A stretch of DNA of 64,000 bases from Papiliotrema nemorosa (taxonomy: Eukaryota > Basidiomycota > Tremellomycetes > Tremellales > Rhynchogastremaceae), in assembly GCA_032158125.1 (NCBI GenBank), contig JASKOT010000017.1, forward strand, positions 62,001-126,000, read 5' to 3'. Positions within the stretch are counted from its first letter, which is position 1. The number at the start of each line of letters is the position of its first letter. Below the pieces are notes generated by a model. The model saw nothing but the letters and a program-made list of their open reading frames with translations, ran no database searches and was not told the DNA's origin. Shown here piece by piece: positions 1 through 11,065 of this stretch. Both the position numbers and the translations under genes were made by a program.

Positions 1-90
1 TCAGACTCGCACGACTGTACCGCTTCTTGGGGCCGCCAATTGTAGCTTCCTCGTTGCCTTTACTGCTGCACGCCATTTCACGACTTCGAC

Positions 91-3000
91 ATGACCTCGA
101 CATACGCAAAGGGTACACGGGTATGGCTACCTCATCCATCTACCGGCTGGGTAGCAGGTACGGTCACCTCTCTCACCCTCCCTTCCGAGAACGATTCCGC
201 TTCATCAGTCACCTTGGTCGTCACACTGGACGAGGACGATTCTCAGACGCGCACATTGAGGTTTCCATTATCAGCGTTCGAGCAAGCAGGAAACGATATA
301 CAGCCGGCGACACCGCCTCCAGGTCAAGATGCTTTGCCCCCGCTGCGCAATCCTCCCTTGTTGGAGAGTGCAGAGGATCTGGCTAGTTTGAGTAATTTGA
401 ACGAGCCAAGTGGTATGTCGAGCTGCACGAGGACCTGAGCTCACTTGTAGTGCTCCATGCTATCGCGACACGGTATGCCCTGCACCTGCCGTATACCTAC
501 TCGGGTATTGTCCTCGTGAGTCGACTCCGCTCTATGTTCGAATACAGCTGATCGCACAGGTCGCGCTCAACCCTTTCAGCCCTCTATCCATCTGTGAGCT
601 GGACGGATCTCATCCTTGACCCGCGAGCTGACCTTTAGACGGACCAGAGATCATACAAGCTTATTCGGGGAGGAAAAAGGGAGAACTCGAGCCGCATCTT
701 TTCGCTATTGCAGAAGAAGCGCTCGACTGCATGCGACGAGGTGCGGGCGGGGGCGGAACAGACCCAACTGGAGCAGGAGATCAGACCATCGTTGTCAGCG
801 GAGAGAGGTGAGTTCACTGCGCTGGCGTCCCCTAACTCGATCAGTGGAGCGGGAAAGACCGTCTCAGCCAAATTCATCCTTCGATACTTCGCTTCCGTAG
901 ATGACCCGGCGAGATCTGATTCAGGTACAAGGAGGAGAGAAGTTAATGGCGATGGAGATGATGGGATGAGCGAGGTGGAGAGGCAGATCTTGGCTAGTAA
1001 CCCAATCATGGAGGCGTTCGGAAATGCCAAAACGACGAGAAATGACAATTCCTCGCGATTTGGAAAGTACATCGAGGTGAGCTGAGCGGCTTACCCTGAA
1101 CCCGAGCTGATGTGCAGATCTTGTTTGACAACTCCAACGAGATCGTCGGAGCTAGGATACGGACGTACCTGCTTGAACGATCACGTCTAGTCTACCAACC
1201 CGAGTCAGAACGAAACTACCACATCTTTTACCAACTCCTTGCTGGCGCGCCATCAAAAGAACGCAAGGATCTATCGCTCGGTACGGACCACGATGCATTC
1301 GCATACTTGGCTGGAGGTGGACCATCATCGACACCGATCCCTGGCGTGGACGATGCCAAGGAGTTCCAGGACACGCAGAGGGCTTTGTCGACAGTTGGTA
1401 TCTCGGTTGAACGACAATGGCACATCTTTAGGATCTTGGCTGCCTTACTTCATCTTGGTAACATCAAGATCACACAGTCTAGGACGGATGCAGTGTTGGC
1501 GGACGATGATGCAGCATTAGCGCTAGCGACAGATCTGCTGGGTCTTCCAGCAGGCGAATTCAAGAAATGGACAATCAAGAAGCAATTGACGACGAGAAGC
1601 GAGAAGATCGTTACCAGTCTCGGTTCTGCTCAGGCATTGGTTGTCAGAGACTCGGTCGCGAAATTCGTATACTCTTGCCTATTCGACGTGAGTTTTGATT
1701 TAGGTTAGGGAATGGTAAGAGCTCACCTGACAGTGGCTGGTCGGAGTTGTCAATGAGAGTCTGGGCGGTGAAGGCGGAGCAGGTGCTCAAATGGCAACCA
1801 AATTTATCGGTGTACTCGATATCGTGAGTCTCTAAAGACTGCTCAAGCTCTTCTGCTAATCGGTCAGTACGGTTTCGAGCACTTCAAGAAGGTCAGCTAC
1901 ACATCTTCCTACCCTTGTCCAAGCTGATCGTCAGAATTCGTTCGAGCAATTCTGCATCAACTGGGCCAATGAGAAATTGCAGCAAGAGTTCAACGCCCAT
2001 GTCTTCAAGGTTAGTCACAATGATGACTCGCAGCTGATTGTCAGCTTGAACAGGAAGAATACATGCGAGAGGAGATCAACTGGACTTTCATCGAATTCGC
2101 CGACAACCAAGCCTGTATCGACGTCATCGAGGGCAAGATGGGCGTGCTCACCCTGCTCGACGAGGAATCCCGTCTGCCTGCCGGAGCCGACGCTTCATTC
2201 GCCAGCAAGTTGCATCAACAGCTGTCCAAGCCCGAGCACAAGGAGGTCTTCAAGAAGCCTCGATTCAACCAGAACGCATTTACGATTGCGCATTATGCTC
2301 ATGATGTGACGTACGACGTCGATGGATTCATTGACAAGAACAGAGATACTGTTCCGGATGAGCACCTCGCTCTGCTACAAGGATCTAGCAACGAATTCCT
2401 CAAGGAGGTTTTGGATGCTGCTTTGTCGGTTGCCAATGCTGCTCAAGCGAATGGTGACGGAAAAGCTGGATCAGGTCCGAAGAAGGTTGGCGCGGCCACG
2501 AAGAAGCCCACGCTCGGGTCGATATTCAAGCGCTCTTTGATCAGTTTGATGGACACCATCAACAACACCAACGTTCATTACATCCGATGTATCAAGCCAA
2601 ACGAAGCGAAGAAGGCTTGGCAGCTTGAACCTCAGCAGGTTTTGTCGCAATTACGAGCTTGTGGTGTATTGGAGACAATCAGGATCTCGTGCGCTGGATA
2701 TCCCTCTCGATGGACTTTTGCCGAGTTTGCAGAAAGGCAGGTTCAACCTCGCTGACGCCCAGCTTACAATTAGATACTATGTTTTGGTCAGCTCGAAGGA
2801 GTGGTCGTCCAACTCGGACGTCAAGACCCTGTGTTCAGCGATTCTCGCCAAGACGCTAAAAGAGGAAGACAAGTATCAGATCGGTCTGACCAAGATTTTC
2901 TTCCGAGCCGGTATGCTCGCATTGCTCGAGTCTCTGAGGACACAACGGCTCAATGAGCTGGTCACGCTCGTGCAGAAGAATGTTCGGAGGAGGATCGCTT

Positions 3001-5659
3001 ACAAGCACTATCAAGATCTGCGGAAGAAGTCGATCAAGATCCAGGCTTGGTGGAGGGGTATCTTGGCGAGAAAGTATGTAGAGGAGCTGAGGAGAGAGAC
3101 AGCCGCCATCCGGATTCAGCGAGTCGCACGAGGATGGTTGGCGAGGAAGAAGTATAACCAGACTCGAGATGCCATCATCAAGATACAAGCTGGCAAGTTC
3201 CTGTCAACGCGGAAGGTTTGATGCTCATGACAGTCGTCCGAGGCCACCAGGCCAGGAAAAGAGCTCTGGAGGAGCGCACCAACACTGCCATCCTCAACTT
3301 GCAGTCTCTGTTCCGTGGTCTGTGAGTTGATACCGTGGCTCAGCAGTTCCCACGCTCACCTTCAGTGCCGCCAGAACGAGATATAAGAGCGAGATACGCA
3401 AAGTCGTGGTATTGCAATCTCAATGGCGACGCAAATTGGCCGTTCGAGAACTACGAGGGCTCAAGGCGGAAGCCAAATCCGCCTCCAAGTTTAAGGAGAT
3501 TTCCTATCAACTCGAAAACAAGGTGGTCGAGCTCACGCAATCGGTGCAGAAAGGCCGAGCAGAGAACAAGGAGCTTACGCAGAAATTGGCAGCTACGGAG
3601 AAGCTACTGGAAACTGCAAGGTCCAAGCACGACGAAGTGCAGACTAGAAACAAGGCTCTCGAGGCCGAAACATCGAAACCCACGGTTCCGCTTGCGCAAT
3701 TCGAGGAGGCTGTGGCTGAGAAAGCCGAGGTTGAGCGAAAATTGGTCGAGATCACCAAACGAGCGACGGATAGGGAGCAAGAAGTGGAGAAACTCACAGC
3801 TCGGCTTGCAGCTCAAGCCCGCGACTTGGAACAGCACCGATTCACTAGTGATACTGCGGCGACCAAGGCCATTGAGGATGCCGCCACGATATCCACGCTT
3901 CGAAGCGAGATAGCTGTCATGCGAGAACAAGCCAGCAGGAGTAACACGCTCCAAGCGCTCACGCGAAACCAAAGGGAGCCTCCCTCGCCAACTATCGGTA
4001 ACGGCTTGAGGACGTTTGAGCACAACTCCACAGATCGAGCACCCAGTACATCGAGACGAAGAGTCCGTCGACATTCTTACACTGGGGCAAATCACACACA
4101 TACCCGACAACTCTCGGCGGAGAACATCTCACCGGTCAAGATGAATCCACGGGCCGTATCTGTGATGTTTGGACAGAATGGACCTCCTCGACCGAGAGAT
4201 TCCAACGGTCTGCCGACTATCAGCGATGCTGGAGCGGATGATATCATACGTCTGCTGGAGGATACCGAAGGACTTGAAGAGGATGTGCTGCACGGCTTGA
4301 TTTCGGAGCTCAAGATCCCTTCAGCAAGCTTGCACACGCCTACACTGGTCAAGGAGATTATTTTCCCCGCACACTTGATCAGTCTGGTTTCGAATGAAAT
4401 GTGGAAGGTTGGCATGATTGTCGAATCAGAGCGATTCCTTGCGAATGTCATGCAAGCGATCCAGAACCACGTTATGGTGAGCTGCACGAGCAGCACGAGA
4501 GATTGAAACTGATGACAGACTTTCAAAGGAGAAGACGCTATTGTTCCCGGTGTTTTCTGGCTATCAAACGTTCAAGAGATTCTCTCGTTCATTTGCGTCG
4601 CCGAATCGGATGCTCAACTTGGTATAGCACCGGGAGACAATGACGGCCGACTCGACTGGGAGGCTTACGAACGACTGATCGAGGTGGTCAAGCATGACTT
4701 GGATTCGCTCGAGTACAACATTTACCATACATGGATGCTCGAGGTGAAGAAGAAGCTCACCAAGATGGTCATTCCCGCTTTGATCGAGTCTCAGTCTCTG
4801 CCCGGGTTCATCACGTCCGACGGGTCTGGTCGAATGTTCTCGAGGATGTTGCAAGGTATGGGACAAACCAACCAGCCTACCGCCACGATGGACGACATAT
4901 TGAATCTCTTGAACAAGGTCTGGAAGTGCTTGAAGAGCTATTACATGGAGGAGAGTGTCATGCAGCAAGTGGTGACGGAGTTGCTCAAGTTGATTGGGCA
5001 AATCGCCTTTAACGATCTGATCATGAGGAGGAACTTCTGTTCTTGGAAACGAGGTGAGTCGCAACACACTACAGGATATTGTGGGCTCATGGACAGCGAT
5101 GCAAATACAGTACAATATTACTAGGATAGAGGGTCAGTTGGCGAGCTCATCTCAGAGTGGGAAGCTGACGCGCAGAATGGTGCAAATCACATGATATGCC
5201 CGAGGGATTGTTACAGCTTGAACACCTCATGCAAGCTACAAAGCTGCTTCAGCTTAAAAAGGTGAGTTGCGATGTGATATCAATGATTGTCGCCCTGATA
5301 TTCAGGCAACGATGGGCGATATCGAAATACTCTTCGACGTCTGCTGGATCTTGTCTCCATCGCAGATCCAGAAGCTCATCTCACAATACCACAATGCCGA
5401 CTACGAAGCGCCCATCTCGGCCGAGATTCTCAAAGCCGTGGCGGCGAGAGTCAAGCCTGATGATAAATCGGATCATCTGCTATTGACGCCTGAGACAGAC
5501 GAGGTCGGGCCGTACCAGTTGCCTCAACCGAGAGAGATTGCCGGGTTGGAGACTTGTATGTCTGAAATTGCCCTCTTCGAGACTCCAAGCTGATCATCAG
5601 ATGTCCCAGCTTGGTTAAATGTGCCATTAGTTCGACGACTAGCGACCTTTGTGTCGTGA
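91..5659 (+). CDS. MYO2: Class V myosin heavy chain (cargo-transport myosin)
   Basis: Actin motor that carries secretory vesicles and organelles along actin cables. The start at 91 opens the N-terminal SH3-like segment ([15 protein letters not shown]). The motor follows: the P-loop GESGAGKT is rebuilt across an intron at about 807-852, then NDNSSRFGK (switch I), DIYGFEHF (switch II/relay), and the actin-binding region near 2550-2720 ([24 protein letters not shown]). IQ motifs lie at about 2940-3330, a coiled coil at about 3440-3960, and the globular dilute cargo domain from about 4220 to the end. The last exon is joined by an intron at 5556-5600 and ends VRRLATFVS. There are many short introns. 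Two appear to have GC donors: 2737-2773, which restores FAERYYVL, and 3193-3233, whose donor is G|GCAAGT. Length (roughly 1,600 residues) and domain order fit fungal Myo2. Some other splice sites were not resolved individually. Confidence 0.95.
2737..2773 (+). other. Probable GC-AG intron in the myosin V gene
   Basis: The family expects FAER directly followed by YYVL. Only a donor AAAG|GCAGGT with acceptor AATTAG joins these in frame (37 nt, CTGAC branch-like sequence inside). A GT donor 4 nt downstream puts the next exon out of frame. Seen in sequence; not confirmed by a transcript. Confidence 0.65.
3193..3233 (+). other. Probable GC-AG intron in the myosin V gene (IQ region)
   Basis: The exon reads ...IIKIQA and resumes as [12 protein letters not shown], the next IQ repeat. 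The donor is G|GCAAGT, the consensus of GC-type introns, and the acceptor is GACAG. The intron is 41 nt. Reading through gives a stop soon after (KFLSTRKV*). Confidence 0.75.
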
Positions 5660-5884
5660 GTATTGACCGCAGAGGGGGACGATACGGTGGAGGGACGATA
5701 AATCACGGTGTTTCTGGCATATATGATGAGCTTTCGGATCCTTTACGCATGTTTTGGTTTGTGTTTGCATTATTTTTCCACCTCTATACATATATACAAT
5801 TTCTAGAGGACGACGGGGTGTTTAGCCATCCTTTTCTATCTTATCCTGTCATGACATTGATGCCCTATACCTTTACACTGCGCT

Positions 5885-6277
5885 CTAATAGAAACGCCCG
5901 GGACCACCTTTCAACCTCATCTCCATTTCTTCCCCTCCCATTCCACTTCCGACAGTATCGAATCCAGTAGCCAGACTGTCCATCTCATACTCGCCTCTGG
6001 CCATTGCTCTAGCTCTTCTTTCCCGCTCCGTATGCCTGTTGGACGCCATGATGGAAGAAGGGGAGAAGGCCTCCCAGATGTCTGCACGACGAATTTGGAG
6101 ACCTAGACATGTGGATAGGAAACAATAGATGATCCCTGCTAATCTGGCGTGTCAGTGGTGATCCCCGATCGTGACTTCTGACAAGAATGATCAAGGCGAG
6201 GAGATGAGGTGGGAGGATGAGGCGACTTACAGGAGGAAGCCGCATAGCAGCATCATGAGGAATAGACCTTCGTCCAT
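5885..6277 (-). CDS. Small single-pass membrane protein, about 101 aa
   Basis: Two exons, 6144-6277 and 5885-6143 before trimming: exon 1 is 6231-6277 and exon 2 is 5885-6143, with an 87-nt GT-AG intron (6144-6230) ending CTGACACGCCAG. The spliced protein begins MDEGLFLMMLLCGFLLLAG and continues IIYCFLSTCLGLQ, one long hydrophobic segment of about 25 residues that the intron interrupts. A basic RHTERERRARAMAR stretch and a Met/Glu-rich tail ending GGPGRFY follow. The start sits in ACCATGG. The gene is convergent with the myosin gene (225 bp apart). I do not recognise the family. The continuity of the membrane helix across the splice is the main support for the gene. Confidence 0.6.
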
Positions 6278-6928
6278 GGTAACTGGTCTTCAGATTGACT
6301 GGCGACTTTTGGGCGATCTAGGTAAGAGTGCGCTAAATTTGGATGGGAATAACCAGAGGGCCAATGGGTACTGTACAAAGAGCACAGTCGATTGTGGTAC
6401 CAAGGTAGCGATCGCTATCGGGCGAGGCGAGGACAAAGCAGAGATCAAAGGAATTGGGTTTTGATCTGCTCGGAAAAATCAGTCGGGTCAGATTACCTTG
6501 TGGCTCGCTCGAGACTCGGTCAAGGTATGTGTCACCCTCCCCCTGGCTTTGGGGTAACGATCACAAGCAGTCCATTCTGGGATCAGAAGCAGATTGGTAT
6601 ACATAGCCAGACGATGCATGTACCTCTGTAGTGATAGGAATGAGAGATGTCGTAGGCCTAGTCGTGGGTTGCCCAGTTTTCCCGATGATGTCGCTCCGAT
6701 CATCCAAAATACGCATCCACCCACAGACATGTTTCTCCAACTTTTATCACTTTTGTCTCGCCTTTCTACTAGCCTACACTTTACGTCTCATCTCGACGCT
6801 TCTGCAACGTGGACAGTATTGAAACGGACAAATACGTCCTCCCGAAATCGACGTTGCCTGGGGGATTGTCGTAGCTCTCGCGTGCCGTGTGGAACTCTTT
6901 CTGACTTGAAATATCGACCACGGACACC
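6278..6928. promoter_or_regulatory. Divergent intergenic region, small membrane protein / IMPACT gene
   Basis: 650 bp between two divergent starts. Only short shadow ORFs without conserved features lie here. It presumably holds both promoters and 5' leaders. I see no clear TATA box, tRNA or repeat. Confidence 0.4.
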
Positions 6929-8581
6929 ATGACTCAAACTCCACCTCTGCCCATTGTCCACCCGACACCTGACGAATTGAACGAATCTCTCGGCTCTTTG
7001 ACATTCCACGGGTCGCCTCCTCCTTCCTTGACAGCTAGATTCGGCGCGCAAGTAAGGATAGACGGAGACGATACAAAGAGGTTACCACCTCAACATGATA
7101 CCGATCCAGAGGCAGTTATAACCTCTGTAAGTCACGGGTCTTTCCTCGATCCCTATAAACCGAGGGCAGATGGTAGCTTATACCTTCCAGTTCATCGAGA
7201 ACCTATTAAATCCCGACCATGCGGAAACGTCACCGCATCTACTAGCTATCGGGTACGAACTCGAAGCTCTCGTTTCCATTTATACCCCCTCTGCCGTCCG
7301 ATTATCAGCCACCTCCCGACCTTCCTCTTGGGCACCAACCACCCTCCCTCCAACAAGCATATCTTCCCTCCTCGACCCCACTGCGACGCCTGATCCCACA
7401 TCGATATCGATGATAGCGGGCCCATCGCGGAATTCACAAGCTTGGACAGACGCTTTGAAAGATTACAATTCGGGATTGATACCCACCGAAAGGATCCGAT
7501 ACGAAGTGACGATTCCCGCTTGGGAACATGGTGAAAAGTTGGAAGGAGTAGAAGAAGATGTCGTCCCGGATCAACCGCCTTTGCTGAGGGTGTTGGTCAG
7601 TTTGCCCCCGACTTATCCGAACACGAGTCCACCGCAATTGCAATTGTTAGGGAGGTATCTGGGCAATTTTCCTATCGACTCTGGGCTGTGTGAGTGACAA
7701 AGTCGATGTTCTACATTCTTCTCGGCGCTCAGCTGATGACTAGTTGGGGATATTACACGGACGTACATCAGCTCATCAGGAGTCACGTTTACCCCCGGCG
7801 ACGTATGCGTGTTTGAGGGTCTGACCCATGTCCAATCGCTAGCGAGGACATGGTACGCCCAAAACTTATCTACCGAACATTCGAGTGAGAAAGCCCGACT
7901 GGCCGAAAAGAAGAAAGCAAACCCAACATCCGATCTCATCTTGGAGACAGCCCCAGACTCTACCCTCGCCCCGCCTATCCGACCTAGTCCCTCTCGAGCC
8001 AACTTTTCATACTCGAAACAAGAAGGAGACAACGAGAGCAATACCCCTCAATCTGTCCACAACGCAAACGAGGGTAAACCGTCCGGATTGAAGATTGTGT
8101 CCTCCGAACCGATAATAGAAAAGAAAAGCACGTTTGTCGGGCACGCAGTCAGAGTGACGGATGAGAGGGAAGTTCCGTTGGTTATACATGAGTTGTTGAG
8201 TGATCGAAAGATTGCTAAAGCTGCTCATCCGGCCATCTTCGCTTATCGCATCGCGAAAGAGGTCGGAGGTCCAGCTGGAAAAGTGTATAACACTGGTGAG
8301 CACATGATGCATGCTTGCAACTGATCTATGCCGGGGACTGATGGTCAGATTACGATGATGATGGTGAAACGCAAGCTGGAGCGAGGTTGAAACATCTCTT
8401 GGAGATCCTAGAGCTGGAAAACGTGTTGGTGGTCGTGTCGAGGTGGTTTGGAGGGACGTTGTTAGGTCCAGACCGGTTCAAGTATATCAACCAAGCTGCG
8501 CGGGACGCATTGGAGCTGGGTGGGTTCTTGGATGAAAAGGAAAAAGAGGGAGGGAACAAGGGGAAGGGTAAGAAGAAGTAG
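6929..8581 (+). CDS. YIH1: IMPACT/Yih1-like regulator of Gcn2 (RWD + UPF0029 domains)
   Basis: Homolog of yeast Yih1 and mammalian IMPACT, which bind Gcn1 and restrain the eIF2-alpha kinase Gcn2 during amino-acid starvation. The N-terminal half carries an RWD domain: HLLAIGYELEALVSIY near 7230-7270, then the strand-rich LLRVLVSLPPTYPNTSPPQL. The C-terminal half has the UPF0029 signature: STFVGHAVRV, HPAIFAYRI, then after the last intron (about 8294-8347) DDDGETQAGARL and VLVVVSRWFGGTLLGPDRF. The tail is Lys/Gly-rich. Four exons are likely; the first intron can end at GGCAG (7168) or CCAG (7189), both in phase. At roughly 480 residues it is longer than yeast Yih1 because of a Ser/Ala-rich linker between the domains. 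The start is in CACCATGA. Confidence 0.92.
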
Positions 8582-8881
8582 GGCTAAATGGTGGGACTTA
8601 TTACGATGCATGACGATTCTGTATGATCAGTGTGTTGACCTGTCACCTTGCCCCTTGTCGACCGGCTGCCAGCTGATCTACTGATCACCACCCAGGTTTG
8701 CTCTTTGATCCCTACCTGATCAGCATAATCTGAAACGCCTCTCTGGCGGGATCTGTCGCGTCGAACAACGAATTTGAGATTTGAGATTTCCGCAACCTGT
8801 CCTCCCATTGTTCTGTCCTGTCTCGACAACTACTTGAATCCCTCGCATTTGAGCAGCCTGGTCAGGGCAGCAGCTCGCGCC
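8582..8881 (+). promoter_or_regulatory. Intergenic spacer, IMPACT gene / DUF218 gene
   Basis: 300 bp holding the 3' end of the IMPACT transcript and the promoter and leader of the DUF218 gene. Repeated CTGATC/GATCAG words are present, but I see no recognised element. Confidence 0.35.
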
Positions 8882-10242
8882 ATGCTTCCCTCGCCAGCTA
8901 CAAGTCGAGGTTCTTCCAAGCCCATCACCTATTTTCGGTCACTCCCACCGACATCTTCCTCGCTTCCCATTTTATCCCAGCTAAGGGCCCGTACAAGATT
9001 GACCAACCTCGCTGTCCTTCTTCTCCTCTTCGGTTTCTGGCTCTCTCTCCTACTCAATACACATTACTACTTTGACTCGCCCCGCTCTTCCCTCCGTCTT
9101 CACTCGTCATCGTCGTCACAATGGAACGACCTCGCTTCGGCAAGACAACTCGACTCGGGTATACCTCTATCGATCGAAACGACCATAGAGAGGGATAAGA
9201 GGTATGAATCTCTAGATCACATGATCATGGTACCTGGACATGCCATTTGGATAGGGCATGATCCGGATAGAATAGAAGAGGACGATCAGTGGGTTTTGGA
9301 GAATATGCAAAAAGGAGGAAGTGTAAAGACGTATATCAAACATATCAAGGAGAGCATCAAGATTCTACAGGGTGATCCGAAAGCGTTAATCGTCTTTTCC
9401 GGGTAAGTCGAGAAGCTGATATGGGATTGGCCTCGCTGACGACACCTCATAGTGGAGCCACCAGAAGACCACCTTCACCCCAACTGGCCGAATCTTCATC
9501 TTATCTCTCCCTAGCACACGCTCTAGACCTCCTCCCTTCCACACCTATACCCGAGGTGAACGGCCAGATCCCTCTTCCTTTGAATCTACGAGCAGCCACA
9601 GAAGAATATGCGTTGGATTCGTACGAAAATCTCTTGTTTGCCATTGCGAGGTTTCACGAGGTCACGGGCAGATGGCCTGGGAAAATCACCGTCGTAGGGT
9701 ATGGTATGAAACAGCGCCGGTGAGTCGACGTGCTTTCGGTGTGTGAGAGTAACTCATGGCAGGTTTGAAGAGTTGCATAGGCATGTTATACGCTGGCCAG
9801 CGGAGAGGTTCAACTATGTCGGGATCGACGACGAGGGCGATACGACGGAACATTACGCCGGAGAGGTGGGTGTTCCTAATCTCGATTATCATAAGCTATC
9901 AGGGCTATCCAATCGCTCCATCCTTTTGCTTTGCGGTTGGTGTGTTGTGGACTAACGTTTCAGCTGAAATATGGCTACACACCATTCCTCTCCTCTCCAT
10001 CAGGTTGTCACCCCCCGCTCTCCATCAAACGACTGATGAGAAACCCATTCTCCAAATACCACCCATACCACATTTCTTCCCCAGAACTCGCAGATCTACT
10101 CGAATGGTGCCCCCCTATACATTCTTACTCGGAAGATGCCAATCCTGACGACATCTGGAAAGGCGTTCCGGTCTTCCAGGGCGATTTGCCCTGGAAGAAG
10201 GAGTTGAGGGGAGGCACTAGATGGTCTAGAGAAGACAGATAG
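8882..10242 (+). CDS. DUF218-domain type II membrane protein
   Basis: The N-terminus is short and Ser-rich, followed by a transmembrane segment (LTNLAVLLLLFGFWLSLLL) near residues 38-58. The large C-terminal part then faces the lumen or exterior. It matches the fungal DUF218 (YdcF-like) proteins: MIMVPGHAIWIG, ALIVFSGGATRRP, EEYALDSYENLLFAIARF, WPGKITVVGYGMKQRRFEEL and RWPAERFNYVGID. Bacterial members of the wider family act in envelope metabolism; the fungal role is unknown, so I propose none. At least three introns, including 9403-9452 and one near 9720-9762. The first true ATG is 8882; the frame is open upstream but has no ATG. It lies 300 bp downstream of the IMPACT gene on the same strand. 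Confidence 0.82.
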
Positions 10243-10523
10243 ATGGGTCAGTCTATACGATTACAGAGGGCACAAGTAGGGTTGAACTTGTAACAGTAGA
10301 GCATGGCGAGATAGGTGGGGATTTGTCACAAGTCAATAATACGTGAATATCCTGCATGTGTCAATCATTTCGCTAGACTGGTCATCGTGGAAAGGTTTGC
10401 TCGCCGATACAGAATGCATAGGCGTAGTCTTTTCAATATCATTTTCAGTAGGTAACTAATCTTACAATATCTTCACAGATGGATCCACTCGTTGAAGGGG
10501 AACCAGCATAGGGAACGGACAAA

Positions 10524-10736
10524 TCATGGAACGGCCAAAGATCCTATCACTAGGCTCGCCGACCTGTACTCCCCGTTGGTAAACCGATACTCAATCGCGT
10601 ACACTAAAGTCGTGTCTGTTGTATCTTGGCGAAGGTACCGTTTCGAGGAATATAGGAAGGTCCGCGGGATGGATGAGGCGGTCGAGAAATGCGCGTGTAT
10701 AAGAAGCGAGAGCGTGAAAGAAAAGGTCGGAAACAT
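10524..10736 (-). CDS. Possible small secreted protein, 70 aa (uncertain)
   Basis: ATG-started ORF whose first 22 residues look like a signal peptide (MFPTFSFTLSLLIHAHFSTA), followed by a polar stretch ending SLVIGSLAVP. A textbook TATATAAA (10769-10776) lies 33 nt upstream and a CCAAT (10788-10792) just beyond it, both in this orientation. No family is recognised. An overlapping 98-codon ORF in another minus frame (10604-10900) and a plus-strand frame lacking an ATG compete for the region. It may be chance, or a first exon only. Confidence 0.28.
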   Translation of the reverse strand: MFPTFSFTLSLLIHAHFSTASSIPRTFLYSSKRYLRQDTTDTTLVYAIEYRFTNGEYRSASLVIGSLAVP

Positions 10737-10768
10737 TGTCGAACGGGGAGATCTATCGAGTCGAGGGG

Positions 10769-10776
10769 TTTATATA
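10769..10776 (-). promoter_or_regulatory. TATA box (TATATAAA) with upstream CCAAT
   Basis: Minus strand reads CGTATATAAACCCC, with CCAAT 12 nt further upstream. It sits between two convergent genes, so it does not serve either annotated neighbour. It is the main support for the small ORF at 10524-10736. Confidence 0.45.
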
Positions 10777-11065
10777 CGAGGGAGAACATTGGTTGATATA
10801 TATAGCCGACTATCAAAGCCGAACATGTCCTATGTCCATCCCACCTCGAAGAGGTGGGTCCATATGACGATTCACCGATCAAGAAACCACTAGCAATCAT
10901 GTCGCGAGGCGACGGCGCTGCATTTTGGAGGTTTCAAGTCGGGTTGTCGAGATTGGTAATGGCGGGACGTGACATGTCGGAGGGGGTGGAGTCGGAAAAA
11001 GAGGAGTTATTGTGAGAAGCGATAAGCATTCTCTTGTTTATTCGGTGCCGCTCTGTATTGAGCGG

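Larger units (their letters stand above)
10243..11065. other. Convergent intergenic region with a possible small gene
   Basis: 823 bp between the DUF218 stop and the zinc-finger stop. The middle holds a TATA-preceded short ORF on the minus strand, listed separately. The rest is presumably 3' UTR sequence. I see no repeat or RNA gene. Confidence 0.4.

Noticed and set aside
10492..10893. Plus-strand open frame of 133 codons
   Set aside because: It begins at TTG with no ATG near its start and overlaps the TATA-bearing minus-strand candidate; no recognisable protein features.
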